In this document: piece by piece, positions 31,589 through 46,500 of the stretch
How positions within the stretch are numbered: position 1 is the first letter of the stretch
Layout: every line of letters starts with the position of its first letter
NCBI GenBank assembly: GCA_963573305.1
Contig: OY754331.1
Coordinates: 94,355,434 to 94,419,433 of the forward strand
DNA length: 64,000 bases
Direction of reading: 5' to 3'
Source of the DNA: Pyrrhosoma nymphula
Lineage: Eukaryota > Arthropoda > Insecta > Odonata > Coenagrionidae
Program-made: the position numbers and the translations under genes
The notes under the pieces: model-generated
The model's input: only the letters and a program-made list of their open reading frames with translations
Told to the model about the DNA's origin: nothing
Database searches by the model: none

Positions 31589-34500
31589 GTTGGTTCGGTT
31601 ATATTTGTTGGTTCAATAATGTGTTTCTTATTAAACGTTATATAGATGCCATAAATGCTGCATTCACCTGTGACTCAAGTTGTATTTCCAAAATTTGTAT
31701 CATCCAATTTTCCAAATGTGTATTGTTAAAATTTTATCATGTAATTGTGTGCCTGATCTTAAAAATTTTCACTCCTTTTCCTGTGTTATTTTTCACGTTT
31801 CATTTTCACAGAGGTAATTCGTGGTAACTTAGTTGGCTTAGCATAGGATTCATAGTTTCTTGCCCTTTAAGACTCTGAAGCTTCCTCTTCACCACATTTA
31901 ATTGAAACTTTAATTAATGGTCTCTCTGGCAACTCGTTTGAGCCTGGAACCTAGGGGGATATTAGTAATGGCGGTAAGAATGAGGAAATCACTCCCAAGT
32001 TTAGTACTGCATTAAAATGCAATGGAGTGCATACTCGCTCAATTTTTACGTTGAAAATGTCTGTTTAGCTGTAAAAAAACAAGGTCTGGAAATGACATTG
32101 TACCATTATGTGGGATGGTTTCGAACATATGGAGTGAGTTTGAACATTTACAATAACTGTTGCTTAAACTGTTTTCTTCTCACTGTTGTCTTATAATACA
32201 ATTTGATCATGTGCCACTCTCAAAGAGAGATGCTTTGTAAATTATTCCATAATAATACAATGACTGCGCGTGTGTTCATGCCCACCCCACTTTACAATAA
32301 CTATTTCTGTTTTTACAGCACTTTTCTGCAGATAGGGATGGGTACTGTGGACTTCTTTGCATATTTCTTAAGAACTAGACTAATGCTGATGCTGAGTGTC
32401 TCACGACCCTTCCTCCTTCCTCAAAATAATCCTATCCTCACCAGCATACTCAACTATCCTTTGATGAATACCTCTGTTGATCACCTCTCCTGATAGCTGC
32501 CACTCCAAGCTCGGAAGTGAATAGAAAGTACTTCCTTGACTGTTTAAGCAGTACAAGCCAATATATCAGTTTCAGGTCCTCAAGCAAAGATTACCTTATT
32601 TATAAAAAAATAGATCGGCTCGTATTTGGCGTTAATAATATTTTTTTAACTAATGTAGATTTGTTTTTTATATCTGTGATGAAAAACGATAATATTATTG
32701 GCGACAAAACAAATATTTCAAAAGATACTGTTATTACTACCTGGTACTGTTATTTCCTGAATGGTTGCATTTCATTTACAAGTTACCTTTGGTGTTTCGG
32801 ATCCAATGAAAATACATCAATGACTCTAAATGAGTTAATGTATGTCTTCACACTATGAAAGCTGAATTCCCTCATGGTACTTGAACGTAATTCAAAGTAC
32901 TGTGGAACTAGCTGTAATGTAGTGGGAGTAACCCGATTAGGAGATGCACAAATGTGTAAAATTTACTATGGAAAAATCATTCACACAAAGTGGGATTTGA
33001 ATTGTTGATTTTAAATGCACAAGTATTGAACAACAGCTTTAATATCATGGACTGTGGTACCATGTGCAAAAATGTGTGTCCTTGACCTGTCTGCTGCCAG
33101 GTGGCGCCTTAAGGAGGTTCCACGGCGACTGCGTGAGTCAATAAAATACTAAATCCTACCTTTTTTTATCTTTTTTTGGTGAATACATTACCTTTTAAAA
33201 ACCAAAATTAAGACAAAGAATATGCCAATTATTCCAGGAATATAAATTAGGTAACCCTTTAACGCCAAAAGTGCCAACATTGGCACGTGGTTTGGTGCTT
33301 CTCACTGCTGAAAGTGCCATTTTTGGCTTGGACACACCAAGAAAACCTTTAAAGAGCCAATTTAAATCCGGTGTTTAAAGGTTAAATGAGCACTTTTTTC
33401 CCACAAAAATCACATTTATATTGGATAGACAGATACTATATTTCCCCGCACTTCTCCCATTCTTCCATTAAACATCATGTAATTTCAAGTTCTATTTGCA
33501 AGAAAAATAATGTAAAAAGGTAAAATTTTGTTGTTCATGTCAGATAGAGGACATGCTTTTCTTTTAGTACCCAGAATATGAATAAAATGACATTTGTCAT
33601 AGTATGACCGCGGTGGAATCCCTGTAAAAGTAATCCTGAGGCTAGTTCACTGTATTCTCAAAATCTGTCAAAAGTGATCGCCTTACTGTTCAGAGTTTGG
33701 CTTTAACCTTGTGGATGGTGGTGCAGTGCACAGGATTTGACTGCTTCCTTGCATTTTATGCCTAGCCATTGGGAAACATCTAGCTCCATCGAAGCCTGCA
33801 AAAGTCTACAGTAACAGTTCACAGTTCATGCCATAGTAGCTAAACTGGGTGATGGAGAGGGGTGATCGTCAAAAACTTTTTTTTTCGAATTTCAAGGGGC
33901 TTGGGGTCAGAAAAGTTGTGTATGGGGCTCAATATAATGCAGTAATTTTCAGAATTTTTGTCGAACATCCTGAGGTTCTGCTTCACGGTTAAAGTTTAAC
34001 AATTTTAGGCAATTTTGCTAAAAATTTGAAATTAGTGAAAGAAATATCGCTTTTCATGCCTGTGTAGCTCTTCGCATGCTACCGTTCCAGTAACAACCCA
34101 GAACTCACCACGAAGAGGTGGCTACGCATCGAGTTCCACCCATGCCCAACCCAACCTCCCAACCAAAATGGGCACTTTTAGCATTTAGTTGGAATCGTGG
34201 ACCTTGTACTGACTTTTATGACTGAATTCAGGCATAGGCGCTCTCTCCGTAATGATAGTTTTGATGAACATATCTGTTGTCTCTCCCATAGACTGCTGCA
34301 GATGCATCCTTCACCAGACGAACATGTCTCTCAACACTTTGAGTGTGGACAGGAACTTGTGGGAATTTTGGCAATTCCGATCTTATTACATTAGTTGCCA
34401 TTTTTGTGATGTCTTCCTCAGTCAAACTCTTTAGAAGTGGAGGCTCAGTCACAACAATGCTTCTCCAAGCTATCAAATGATGATACATCTTTGCTTTCCA

Positions 34501-37500
34501 TTGTAATTCGGGCACTTCAAATTTTCTCACTAGATTGTTTTCGTTTTTTGTATATCTAACTTGAATTATTTTTTTTACTCTTGCTTGCTTGCTCTCTTAC
34601 TTTCTTACTTTCATCCGTCATCATACAGATGAGCATGTTTTCAGGATGACACCAGAAAGCATCATGTTGTATTACTGGATCGACAATTTCAGCAGGTCTT
34701 CTCTTAAATACCTTGTGGAGTGTACCAAGTCGAACTTGTGTCGATATCCATCAACGCTGTAAGGTTTCCATTCAATCATGAACCACATCTTAATGTATAC
34801 TTTCTGTTTATAAGTGACCAATATCAGCAGTTCCTGTGAAGGATTCTCCATTGACAACCACAAACATAAAATTCTAGTGGCTGTTGTAACCCATCTGGCG
34901 TGGCAAAATTTTCCCGGTGATCGTTCAGCTAAGCCCATCGGGCATTTTCCAGATGCAACTGCTCTTTACACATCTTTTAGGTACGCCTGATCACTATTTA
35001 TGTCAGCAATATATATATATCGGAGTGACAAGCTGGGATGGTTTCAAAGTCAACAAAAGGTAAATCTTCACAGTTTTGGATCTGCTTCCCAATGGGGCCA
35101 GTGTCTCTCTTGGGTCCAGCCGCAACTCCATCTAAATGAGCAATAAGGTGTTGGAGTGGGAGTTCATTTTATTGGAGAAGACAAATGAACCACTGCATTG
35201 GCTTATTTAAATGCTCTTCTAGAATCCTAATGATTCCACAATCTTTTCCTGTATTTACAACAGTGCCATCGCAGCCGACTGCACAAATATTTGAGAGTAT
35301 CGCAGGATGCTCTCCCATGCATTGCATGATTGATCTTAAAATATCTCTAGCTGTCCCGGAAACAGGAGCCACGTGAGTGATGTATTTCAAGTCAGGCTCG
35401 CATATTATCACAATGTGTTCTTCTAAAATGGTACTTCTGTAATATTTCCCCCCCTTCTTATTTTGAATTAGTCTGATCCTTTCTTCCATCAAATTAAATC
35501 CCTACTGCGGGTCCACTATGTTCTGATTTTTCTACTCTTAATCTTGATTGTAGTCTCTGTATTTTAAGTTTCATGCAGTCTATGACTTGAGATGAGTCCT
35601 TGTTCACAATATCAAAATCTTCTAATACTGCCGTTGCTAATACTGCACCTGTAGCTGATGGAACTCAGAATCTGTCGCATACCCTTGCAAGCACAGTTAG
35701 TTTTGTTGAATTGCGCTTAAGCCCTTTTCTTTGTGAGGTTGATGGTCGATACTCAAAAGCATTGTCTGACTGATCATCTTTAGTTTCATGATTTTTCTAG
35801 GAATCATTCTCACTTGATTCAATTTTGTTATCTTGGTGTCGAAATTTACTCATTTCCTCTTGTGCCGAACTGTCCAAAGCATGACGGTCCTCCATTTCTC
35901 AACAAACAAACGTGTATTTAAAGTAGCAGTAGTTTTCTTCTCCAAGGTAGAAATTACCATTAGATGATCTCCATGCTGATCAGAGAGGAACGTTCATTCT
36001 TGCACAGGAACTTTACGTTGAAGAGGGCAGTCACAAGATTCTCTGTTTTCACATTTACAAAAGCATATATCAAAAAGTTTTTTAAAAGTGTTTATCACCT
36101 CATTTGTCTTCTTTTCGAATATGGTGGACTTTTATCAGATTTACAACTCTCCCTTTGCTAACAGTTGGGATGCTTGCAGCTTGCCATATCATCAGTATTT
36201 TTTCAGCGACTTGCTTTAAAATATTAGATAATGGAGGATCCTTACCGTTCATTTCTGCTTTCTTGGTATACCGAATGCTGTTGTAAAACCTGATGACATC
36301 TTCAATGGTAGGAAGCTGCCGCGATGAGATGTCCTTAGGTGGGCCAAAAATTGAACACCTCAAATCCTCTCTTGTCCTCTTCCTCTTTGAATTCATTTCT
36401 TCACGAGAAAACACTACTGCTAGAACTTTAGCTTATAGAAGAAAGTAAGAGAATGCTCCTCTCTTTCCACTCACGATTGCGTGAGCCAGACTTGTAGGGA
36501 AGAACATTGTATAAATAAAACACTTTATAATTTTGAATAGTACAGGATATTTTCCCGAAACATAATGATGCTACATTTTCACTGCCACGGTGTTTACTAG
36601 ATAATGACAAAGTTCCGTTGAACTCCATTGGAGAAAAATGTATTAAACTGCAAAAAGTTACGATGTGTTTCATACGCAAGATGTACAACATGTATCTCAA
36701 AATGCCACAAATGATAGCTAGATAGCAGTAAATCGGTTAATGTTATCTTCCTTTTCCCCATGTTGGCGTTGCACACTGCTCAACGATCACATCCTGCCCA
36801 ACCAGGCCATCATGGCGTGCTTGCTGGGTTGCATACCCTCAATTTTATTAATATTTTTTTTTTTAGTGTTCCTAGGGGTTTTAACTTCCAAGCCCCTTTT
36901 CACTTCTGACAATCTGTGTGTGTTTCTTACAAAAAAATGATACGAGGCACGTTCTTTCGCTAATTTCAAATTTTTACCAAAATTGCCTAAAATTGTTAAA
37001 CTTTAACCGCTTGGCAGAACCTCAGGACGTTCCTCAAAAATTCTTTAAAAATTTCTGCATTATATTGAGCCCCATACAAAACTTTTCTGACCCCAAGCCC
37101 CTTGAAATTCGAAAAAAAGTTTTTGACGATTACCCCTAGTGAAGGACTTTGTGCATTATTGATGGATCTGTGTTGGGGTTCCGGTCAAGGTGGATGATTT
37201 TTCCACTGTGTGATTTTGCATTTGTGGGTGACACTGTGGAAGTAATACTGCAACTAGTTTGTGGCATGCTAAAAATCTCCCATGAATGTTTTTTTATATC
37301 TTTTTTGGCTCATTTGCATTACTGTATGGTGTGCTGCCAACTCTTTCCCATCCACTCTGGTTTAGTGCAGTTTGTTGGCAGTGTTGCCAACAATATGCTC
37401 TCCTTTTCTCTTTCCTCAATGCCTTACATACAATCCTTCCCCACATAGACATCTCTCTTGGTGCTGGTGACTGCCATGAAGTTTTGCTACTTCTGTACTA

Positions 37501-40500
37501 CCAACTAGAAAAAGATTGGGAGGAAAAAAGCCTGAGAGAGAGTTTTCTGCTGCTTTTGTGGAAAATGAATGCTTGCAAAGTTCACCTCTGTTTACTCACA
37601 GTAGTGGGAATATCCTGAGTGATCAGAAAGAACCCTTATAGGTACATACTTGACTACGGATTGAAACAAAAATAACTTTGTAATTTTCACTATGGTTTTA
37701 TTTCAAGATGACTGATTTCATCGCACAGGCAACATCCTCTGGTGACATCCTTAGGTGATACCATGAATAAAACCAAAGTAAAAATCATAGTTGTTATTGT
37801 TTCAGTCATAATGTATTTTCCCAGTGTTACACGTGATAATATTGTGTTTATTGACTATGGATACCAGTGAACTAGGATGACTTCAGTTTTAGTTATTTTT
37901 GTGTAGATTTATTCTTGATATTGTTCTGAAATTTTCAAATATATTTAGAATATATATCTTTCTTATACACATATATTTCCCTGTATTTAAAAAAATTGTA
38001 TTGCAGGTAAACAATGAGCCACGTGGGTCCAAACTCATTTCTTGGCTTGCTACTCAAGTAAAACCAAGATATCATTTCTGTGCAATGGACAGCATACATT
38101 TTGAGCGCCCTCCATACAGGTAAACATTTCCATATTTCTTCCATCAATATATTTTCCTCTGCAATGTGTATGTTCTCTGATATGTTTAATAATAAAAGAT
38201 ATGATGGAACTCTCTCGAGTTAAGTATTCTGGAGGTTAACTGGTCCCCCATTCGGATCTCCGGGCAGGGACTACTCGAAAGGGTACATAATTTGAGAATA
38301 GTAAGAAGCATTTTAGGATTGGTTCGTGGAGCTAAAGATTGCTTTGAAGCAGTGGATGACCTGAAAACTTGAAAAATGGAGATGAGAAGACTGAGTTTGG
38401 ATTTTTTAGGTATTAACAGAATGAAATGGCCAGAAGAAGCTGGAGTGGTAGATACCAGACCATCCACTCTGGATCTACAAATGGAAATGCAGGTGATGGT
38501 ATAATGCTCAGGAAAAGTAGTGGTATCCGAGTGAGAATCTATCTTCAATACAGTGAAAGGATAGTTATGTTAGGATCTGAAACAAAACCCAAGGACACAG
38601 TGGTGGTACAAGTGTACATGCCCACATCATATTATGAAGATAAGTGCGATATTCCACAGAGGAAAAATCATTCGCCTTGACCAGGATTCGAACCTGGATC
38701 CCTCGATTTCGTGCCGAGTGCTTTAACCAGGTAAGCTACCGAGGCGTCCTTCTCCCCTGTGGATTATTTGGTGGCTTGGTGATTATTTGGTGGCTTGGCT
38801 TGTCTTATAAGGTGTGATGTTTTTGGCTGTAGTAAAGAACTTGAGAGAGAGAAAGGCGTCAGGAGTTGATAAAATTCCCTTGGAGTTCCTTAAGCATGCA
38901 GGAGTTAGGACACTGGATAAGCTATACAGATTGATATGTGACATCTATTGAAGTGGGTTGATGCCAATGGACTTTTAAAAAGATTTTTATCATTGCTATC
39001 CGGAGGAAGAAAAGAGCTGAGAGATGTTAAGAATTTTGGGCATTAGCCTTACTGCACATGCAACGAAAATTTTGACCAGAATTATGTGCAGGATTATGGA
39101 ACTGAAGATGGAAGAATTCCTGGATGAAGACCAATTCAGTTTCAGGCAGAGAAGGGGAAGGAGAGAAGCTATTTTAGTCCTGGGATGTGTCATAAAGAAG
39201 AGAATTCAAAAGGATCAGCCCACATTTGTTTCATCGACCTAGAGAAAGAATTTGGCTTTGCGAACTGGAATATAATGCTGACTGTAATGAAGAGCATAGG
39301 TGTGTCATTTAATGGCAGAAGAGCTATGTGCAGGCTGTGTGAAGAGCAGATGGCAGTGATATAATGTGATGGAAATGCAGAGAAAGCGAAAGTGAAGGAA
39401 GAAGTAAGATAAATGAAATAAATGAAAAAATAAAAACAGGAATACAAGTGGGTGGAGAACAAATCAGCATGCTGCACTTCACTGATAACATATCAATTCT
39501 TTTAGAGAAGAAAAATCTGATGAGAATGCTGAACTGTATGGACAACACTAAGAAGAAGTATAACTTGAAGATTAATTTTAAGAAAACCAAGGTTATGGTT
39601 TGAGGAAGAAAAGAAGAAGACAGAATCATCGTTAAACTTGGGCGGGAAAAGCTTGCGCAAGTGGTAGCATTTTGTTATCTGGGAAGCAGGATCACCAGTG
39701 ATGGAAGGAGCAAGAAAGACACTTGGAGCAGAATAGCCCAAGCAAAGACAGTATTCTACCGGAATCTACTGACTGATGGTAACACAAGATTGGAAGTGAG
39801 GAAGCACTTTATTAGAACATATATTTGGAGCATGCTCTTATATGGCAGTGAAGCATGGAAAATAACAGCTGCAGAGCGAAAGAGATTAGAAGTAATGGAG
39901 ATGTCTGTTACTGAAGAATGGTGAAGATCAAATGGATGGAGAGAATCATTGACGAAGAAGTCTTACAAAGAGTTGGAGAAAAAGCACATTTAATGAACAC
40001 TCTGCTAAGAAGGACATCTTACTGGACATATTTTGTGACACAACAGCCAAAAATGCCGAAAGCCAAACAGTATTGGAAGGAGAAATGAATGGGAAGAATC
40101 ACAGAGGAATTCCAAAAATTGTATACATCAGGCAAATCATGAAGGATGTCTTAGTGAATAATTATGTTGGAATGAAGCAGTTGGTAGAGATGATAGTGGA
40201 GTGGAGAGCTGCAAAAACTAATCTTCGGTTTGATGAATAAGTGTTTTTACAATACAAGAGAGAGAGAGGGATGAAGATTTTTTTTTGTTTTGAATGTACA
40301 TTTGCCTTTTAAATTTTGCAGCCATATTCTTTTGAAATTTGAATGATACCAGCATCCAGTGTTATATCCTGAGTGGACATATCATTATGTCCAAATGTCA
40401 GATGTCGAGGGATGACCAAAGAATGAAAAATAAATTTAAAAAACTTGGATGCTGCCAATTATCTAACCTGGTGTGTATCCTGTGAACACCTAACATTTTT

Positions 40501-43500
40501 AATCAGCCAGGAAAACACCATATCTTACAACATTTATACATGTTTGACTGCCACCTTCTTCCCTCAAGTCCTCTCTCCAAATTGTATGGCTAAGCTTTCT
40601 CAATATAGGTTCAAATGGACACATTTTCTTCTTACTCTGGAGTAGGTTCCTCCCAAGGTAATTAGAGAAGTGCGCATGTTTCTTAAGCAGTGAAACGGTT
40701 ACTGTTTTCCTTACTTATTTTAACATGGCATTTCATGGCTCAAAATTAAGGAAATTTAGCTGTTTAGTATCAAATTTAAAAAAAAAACCTCATTTTTAAG
40801 ACACTCAATCAAAACATCTCACTGTTATGTAATCCCTTCCCACTTCCAATTACTTTTTGGGTCAATCCAAATAAATCCATATTAAAAATAAATTGTTGTC
40901 CAGCATTTTTTGTTTTCATGTCCAGCATTTTTGGTTTGGTTTTGGTAGCTGGTAAAAACTCAGGAAAATCGAAAATGTTGTGCAACATGATCTGGACGCT
41001 TTTTAATGGACTGACCCTTGCCCTATTCCTTCCCTTACTTATGGCTGGTGTCCTAACACCCCCCTGCAACACTCCTTGGATGTAGCTCAATGGGTGAAGT
41101 GTAGATGTATTGGAATGAATTAATGATTTTTCATTGCTTTCAGGAATCATCCGTCTGAGGATGGAGATAGTATTGATCCTATGAGTGGGCATGCCACGAG
41201 GTTTATTGCTTTGGCTGGTGTGGGTAATAGCCAGAAGATGAAGTGGCTCTATGCCTTCAGTTTGACACCCTTGGATAAAATGGACACGAGTGAGCTCAGT
41301 CAGCGGACCACGGATGAGACACCATGCCCATATCCTCGGCATTCTCTTCTTCCTAGTGCCACAGTGTCTTCAGTGAGTACTTGGGCCGTACAAAATCCTA
41401 CTTAAAACCTTGAGCTATGCTAATAATCAACTGCTACACATACAGAGGGACTTCTCATGGTTTCCATGGCTTTTTGTGCTTCAAAGCAGATACATAATGG
41501 TTCATTCAAGTTGATTCAAACTCCCTATACAGGCAGTCCTCGACTTTCGTACACAATGCGTTCCTGAAAACGTGTACGAAAGTCGAATGTACGAAAGTCG
41601 AACAATAGAGCCCCATACTAATTAGGGGTTACGTTCCCGGAAAGTTAAATATATATAGTAAAACCTAATATCAATTGTAAGGAAATTTTATTTATAATAC
41701 AAAAGTTTAAAAATACATTAATTATTATTCAAACAATACTTAATTACTTTAAAACTACGTAGTCTTGATAAACGGTTCTAAAAGTACTGAGGAAACATAC
41801 GGATTTCTGATTTTTCCCAATCAGAAATTAACATTTCACTGGTAACGTTCACTATAACTATAAAGGCACAAAACAAGAAGCATCACGACATTTAATTTTG
41901 AACCCTTAAACTCGATGTAATTTAGTTTATTACAATTAAAGAAGCAACAAAATTTCGCAATTTCCTAAACCAGACGGAAGACAAACGAAAATAGAATGAC
42001 GTTTCGCAGGTACAGGCCATAAAAAATTCGTGAATTTCGCATGCACTTCCAAGCATTTCGTACATGGTCTATAATTATATATTTCCCCTTTACTATTGAA
42101 CGCACAGTTGAACAGCTTAAGTTCAATGATCGTCCAATCACAGCAAAAGATTCCCTAGTTCAGCACGTCTAATAATTCCCAACTCTCTTTTCAGGAACAT
42201 CACATTTACGTTTTCCACTCATTCTAATCATGCGATATTAATTGAATTCAGTAAATAAACAAGCTATACCTTGCTCTAAGTCATCACTGTCCACAGTCGC
42301 GTATGCTAGCGAGCGAGAACGCCAGGTGTAACAATTGAATGCGGTGATGCGCCATGCACCATCGCGGGAAATTCAAAAATTCTATTTGACAAATGTCCGA
42401 AAGTTTGAATTTGGTGTCCGAAAGTCAAATAAAAGGCATCAATTAGGAGCGTACGAAAGTGCGAATTGTACGAAAGTCGAGTGTACGAAAGTCGAGGACT
42501 GCCTGTACTTGGAACCTGGTCCGCTTCACCTCCTCTTGCTCTGTACTGTTTGGATACCTGGCTGTGATAAATAAAATAAATAAATTTATTGGCCACAGAG
42601 GATATGCATATACATATATAGGACCAGTCCAAAAGATTACATAACAAACTAAATCACATCCAGCAAATAATACATTATGAAACTACAAAATTACAGTGTT
42701 AGGGAAGCATCTTTAAAGTATTCATCAATGGAATAGAAACAGTAATCCAAAAGATACTATTTAAATTTAGTTTTAAACTTTCCAGGTATATTTTCATCTT
42801 TAAGAGATTTGGGTAATTTATTATATATCCTACAGCTCATGGTGACAGGCCCAGTTCTGTAAAGATTAAGGTTGTGCTGTCTCATTGCATAATCATTGGT
42901 ATCAGTTTCTTGTATGATAATCAGGAATATCATGATTCTTTATAAGATTCGACTTTGGTTTAAATTCTTTAATGAACATCACTGGATAATAGATATATAT
43001 ACAAGGTAGAGGAAGGATCTGTAAGCTTTTGAATAGATTTCGACAGGTAGCTTGTTTCTTAGCTTTACAGACGATTCTTACAGCCCATTTTTGTAACTTA
43101 AAAGGCAAACTGCCTTAGGGGAGTAACCCAGGCTAAAATACCATACTTGAGTCTGCTGTAAATATGTGCATGATAAATTGTCATAGCTGTTTCAACATTG
43201 GTAAGATGAATCATCCATCTAATTAAGTAGCAGCCAGAGGCCACTGAGGATGAAATAGAATTTATACGAGAATCCCAGTTCAGGTTTTCAAATGCCAAAA
43301 ACATAGTATCATTTACCCGCTTAAGACTACAATCTGCAAATTTAATGTATGGAGTGTAATCATTTTTTTCAGAAATCAACAGAGATTTTGAACTATGCAT
43401 AGGGGCCTTTTGCATTTAGAGGTTTCACTTCTACGGAAGACTTCAGCTTAGCGTCCAAATATATTTTTAATGTAATTGAATCAGTCTCGGGAACCTATCT

Positions 43501-46500
43501 CCAAACATGGACGTATGCTTTTCGAGGCACTGCTTTTATAGGACAGGCAGTATCGGAATTGGCCGTGCCATACACCCGCATTCGACGCCGTTGCTTCCGA
43601 CTTTTTACATCAATAAATCCGGCGTTGGACGCGTCGGGATTCAAGGATTGATTCAGCTGGTGAGGTGTATTTGTAGAATGCATACTTTTTAAATTCACAC
43701 TTGGTGAGTCGTTGCTGTCAAGCGGCATTGGTTCTTTCACTGTCGGCTTGTCGCGAGGGGCCTGCTCCAAAGATTCGGTAGGCTGCAATGTTGTCTTTTG
43801 AGACGGCGGTTCATAATTGGTATTATTGACTGAATTTGAAGAAGAGTCACATCTAACCATCGAGGAATGCAGAATCTTGTTGTTTGTCACTGCATCTTGG
43901 TTGCTGAACGAAGATCTCTCTGCAAATAATACCGATTTCGTCGGCTTTTGCACGCAAACTGGAACTCCACCACTGATGTCTCTTGACAGGCACAAATCAT
44001 TTTTAAGTTGCTCAATTTGCGTACTTTGAGCAAAAATAGTGTCACTACACACGATAAGCTTTTTTGTTATATCCTCAATCATTCCATGGAGATCACAATG
44101 ACTGTTTAGTAATTTATTCAAAATGTTGTTTACATCGAGAAAATGGCAGTACAATAGAGCTTCACAATTTTTGCATCTATAGACCAAGTTATGGCCATTA
44201 TTCACGGAATTAAAACAAGACTTATTCAGGTTGGTACATCGGAAATGAAATTTGGCAAACAGTGATACTCGCAACTGATTATAGAGCTATTTTATTCAAA
44301 TAATTCGGAGCAACTATTACAACGATCACTATCAGTCGCCATCTTGAAAACAAATTATGAATGTTGTGTAACGTGCAGTGGTTCTACCCCTTTACATGAC
44401 AGCAATTTTCTGTGCCATATATGAGAATGTCGTATTTGTCCTCCTGTTGAAATTTTAATGATTGTCTTGAGATTCAAATTAGCTAAGTTCCAGATGCTGG
44501 GGATGCACTAAGGAGTTGGAACATTTTTTATGAAGTATAGAATAAAAAAGTTTTTTCTCTTTTAATTGAGCATTGTTCTAATATGTATAGTCGCCTTCTA
44601 TTACTTTTGAGTGGTAAAAGTTACAAAGCTACTATAAGTAGAGATGGGAAAATTACCGTAATTTTCTAGTATGTTTTAGTTTTAAGTATTTAACAGTAAA
44701 TGTATGATTAAATAAGAAAGCCAATTGCAATAGGAAGGAAATGACGATGTTTAAACCATACCTAATACAACACTAATCTATTAGAAATTTGAAAAATTGT
44801 TAAAAGGAACAAAAGCAGAAACACTCAATCTGGCTTTCTTTTGTCAAAGTATGAAAACTTTTCTAGAAGAATATTCTACTACATTACTCTTTGATGTTGT
44901 AATTTAAGTAAAATATTCCAAAAATGAGATGTACATGCCTCAATTTATAATTAAACACGTAGGAAGTGTGGAATTGGAATTGTGCTTAAAAGAACATGTT
45001 GGGAATCTGTGTGAAAAACTAGCTCAAATATAGATGAATTATCTAGAAAATTACCAAAAATGACTGTAATTTTCAGAGTGGCCCATCTCTAACTATATGT
45101 GGTTCTCATTGTTGCACCTGAGGGCAGGGCATTTTCCAGTTCTTTTCTGTCCAATCTATTGTTAAGTTTGAATTCATAAGAATACATGTATGCGAGTGAT
45201 TTCCATACCCACCAGTTTTGATTCCCTAGTGTGGATGAGCCTTTGAAGTTTTGATCTTAATCGGGTAGATGCCTAGATTTGATGCCATAGAATTTAGTCA
45301 ATTGATAAGTATCTGAATGACTTTTGAAATCCTGGTGATTTCATGTAAAAAGAACTGATCACTCAGATGCATTTTAAATTCTGAAAATGCAGGTACAATC
45401 AGCATTTTTAGCCCTTTTGCTGCATCTGGGCCATTCTGTTGACTTTTGGTTCCTGTGCAAAAATGTCCCTGGCTGATGTATTGCCTTGCATTTTTGTCTC
45501 TATAAATTAGTATTTGTTAATTTTTTTACCTTCAAAATGCAATCTAATTAGTTAAAAGCCAATCTTTAGCAAAATTCCTTTGAGTAATAATTGTGTTATA
45601 TTTTTAAAAATAGAAAACAAAAGTGGCTTTGGTGGCCTACCTGGAATTTGCTGGTGGTGAAAGGGTTAACAACCACGTATAATGTTGCTAAACATTTTGT
45701 TGCTTCCTACAAGTTGGCATGAAATCAAATGCCTTTTTTTTTTCTTTTCAGGAACAACCCACTCAGTTTTTCTTTGACATGAACCCTGGGCGTCGCAAAA
45801 AGAGACCTGGACCAAATAAGGGGCAGGATGAGGGAGGCTTTGAAAAGAAACGTCAGTTGGTTGGAAACCAAGGTATTTGTGCTTTCGCAAACGGAATTCA
45901 TGTCCCTTACCAGAGTGTTTGAAAAAAATAAATAAATAGGAAATAAATTTCTATGCAATGCAATTTTTTTGGCAAGTCAGCCATATCCACGAAAAATATA
46001 TGTTCAGGCAATAATTTTGATTGATTGCGGTAGTGATGGCATCCCACAACCTCTTAATGAACCACCTCCACTGCATGCCGGAGTCCTATCCGGATTATGT
46101 AGGGATCCAGATGTCAAAAAAGACAATAGTTTTTAGTCCCTAAATCTTTATACCCCCTCTCGAGAGTCACTGATGTGTTCATATTTTCCAATGGATCAAA
46201 AAACTGTTGATCCCACCTAATTTTTCTAAAGTTTACTCTTAGAGTTTCACTCTATATGTTTGGGTGCACAGACTTGCATAGATATTTGCAGAAATGACGT
46301 TTATATTGCCCAGGAATTCTGTTTTCACTGGCTTCTCTAATGGGCTTAATTTTGAACGAAGATGGATTTCATTTTTGGCTGAAAGAAATACTGTTAGAGA
46401 CGAATCAACAGCCTTATCAAATGAAAGTGATTTGTAATACAGTAGAAACTTGAAAATACGAACTTCGAAATTACGAAATTTTGATTTTACGAAGCAAAAT

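Larger units (their letters stand above)
31589..38006 (+). other. CWF19L1 intron 4 (6.4 kb)
   Basis: It contains a small TTAA-type MITE (33251-33385), an unclassified 3.3-kb DNA transposon with long TIRs (33858-37137) and a foldback element (37661-37804). The stretches 31589-33250 and 37138-37660 hold nothing that I recognise. Confidence 0.55.

Noticed and set aside
38650..38762. Functional tRNA gene with a perfect B box
   Set aside because: The head cannot fold into a standard cloverleaf by eye, and it is followed by a SINE-like body; a related copy exists at 27838.
40809..41342. 177-codon minus-strand frame
   Set aside because: It overlaps CWF19L1 exon 6 in antisense, and its composition follows the complement of that exon.
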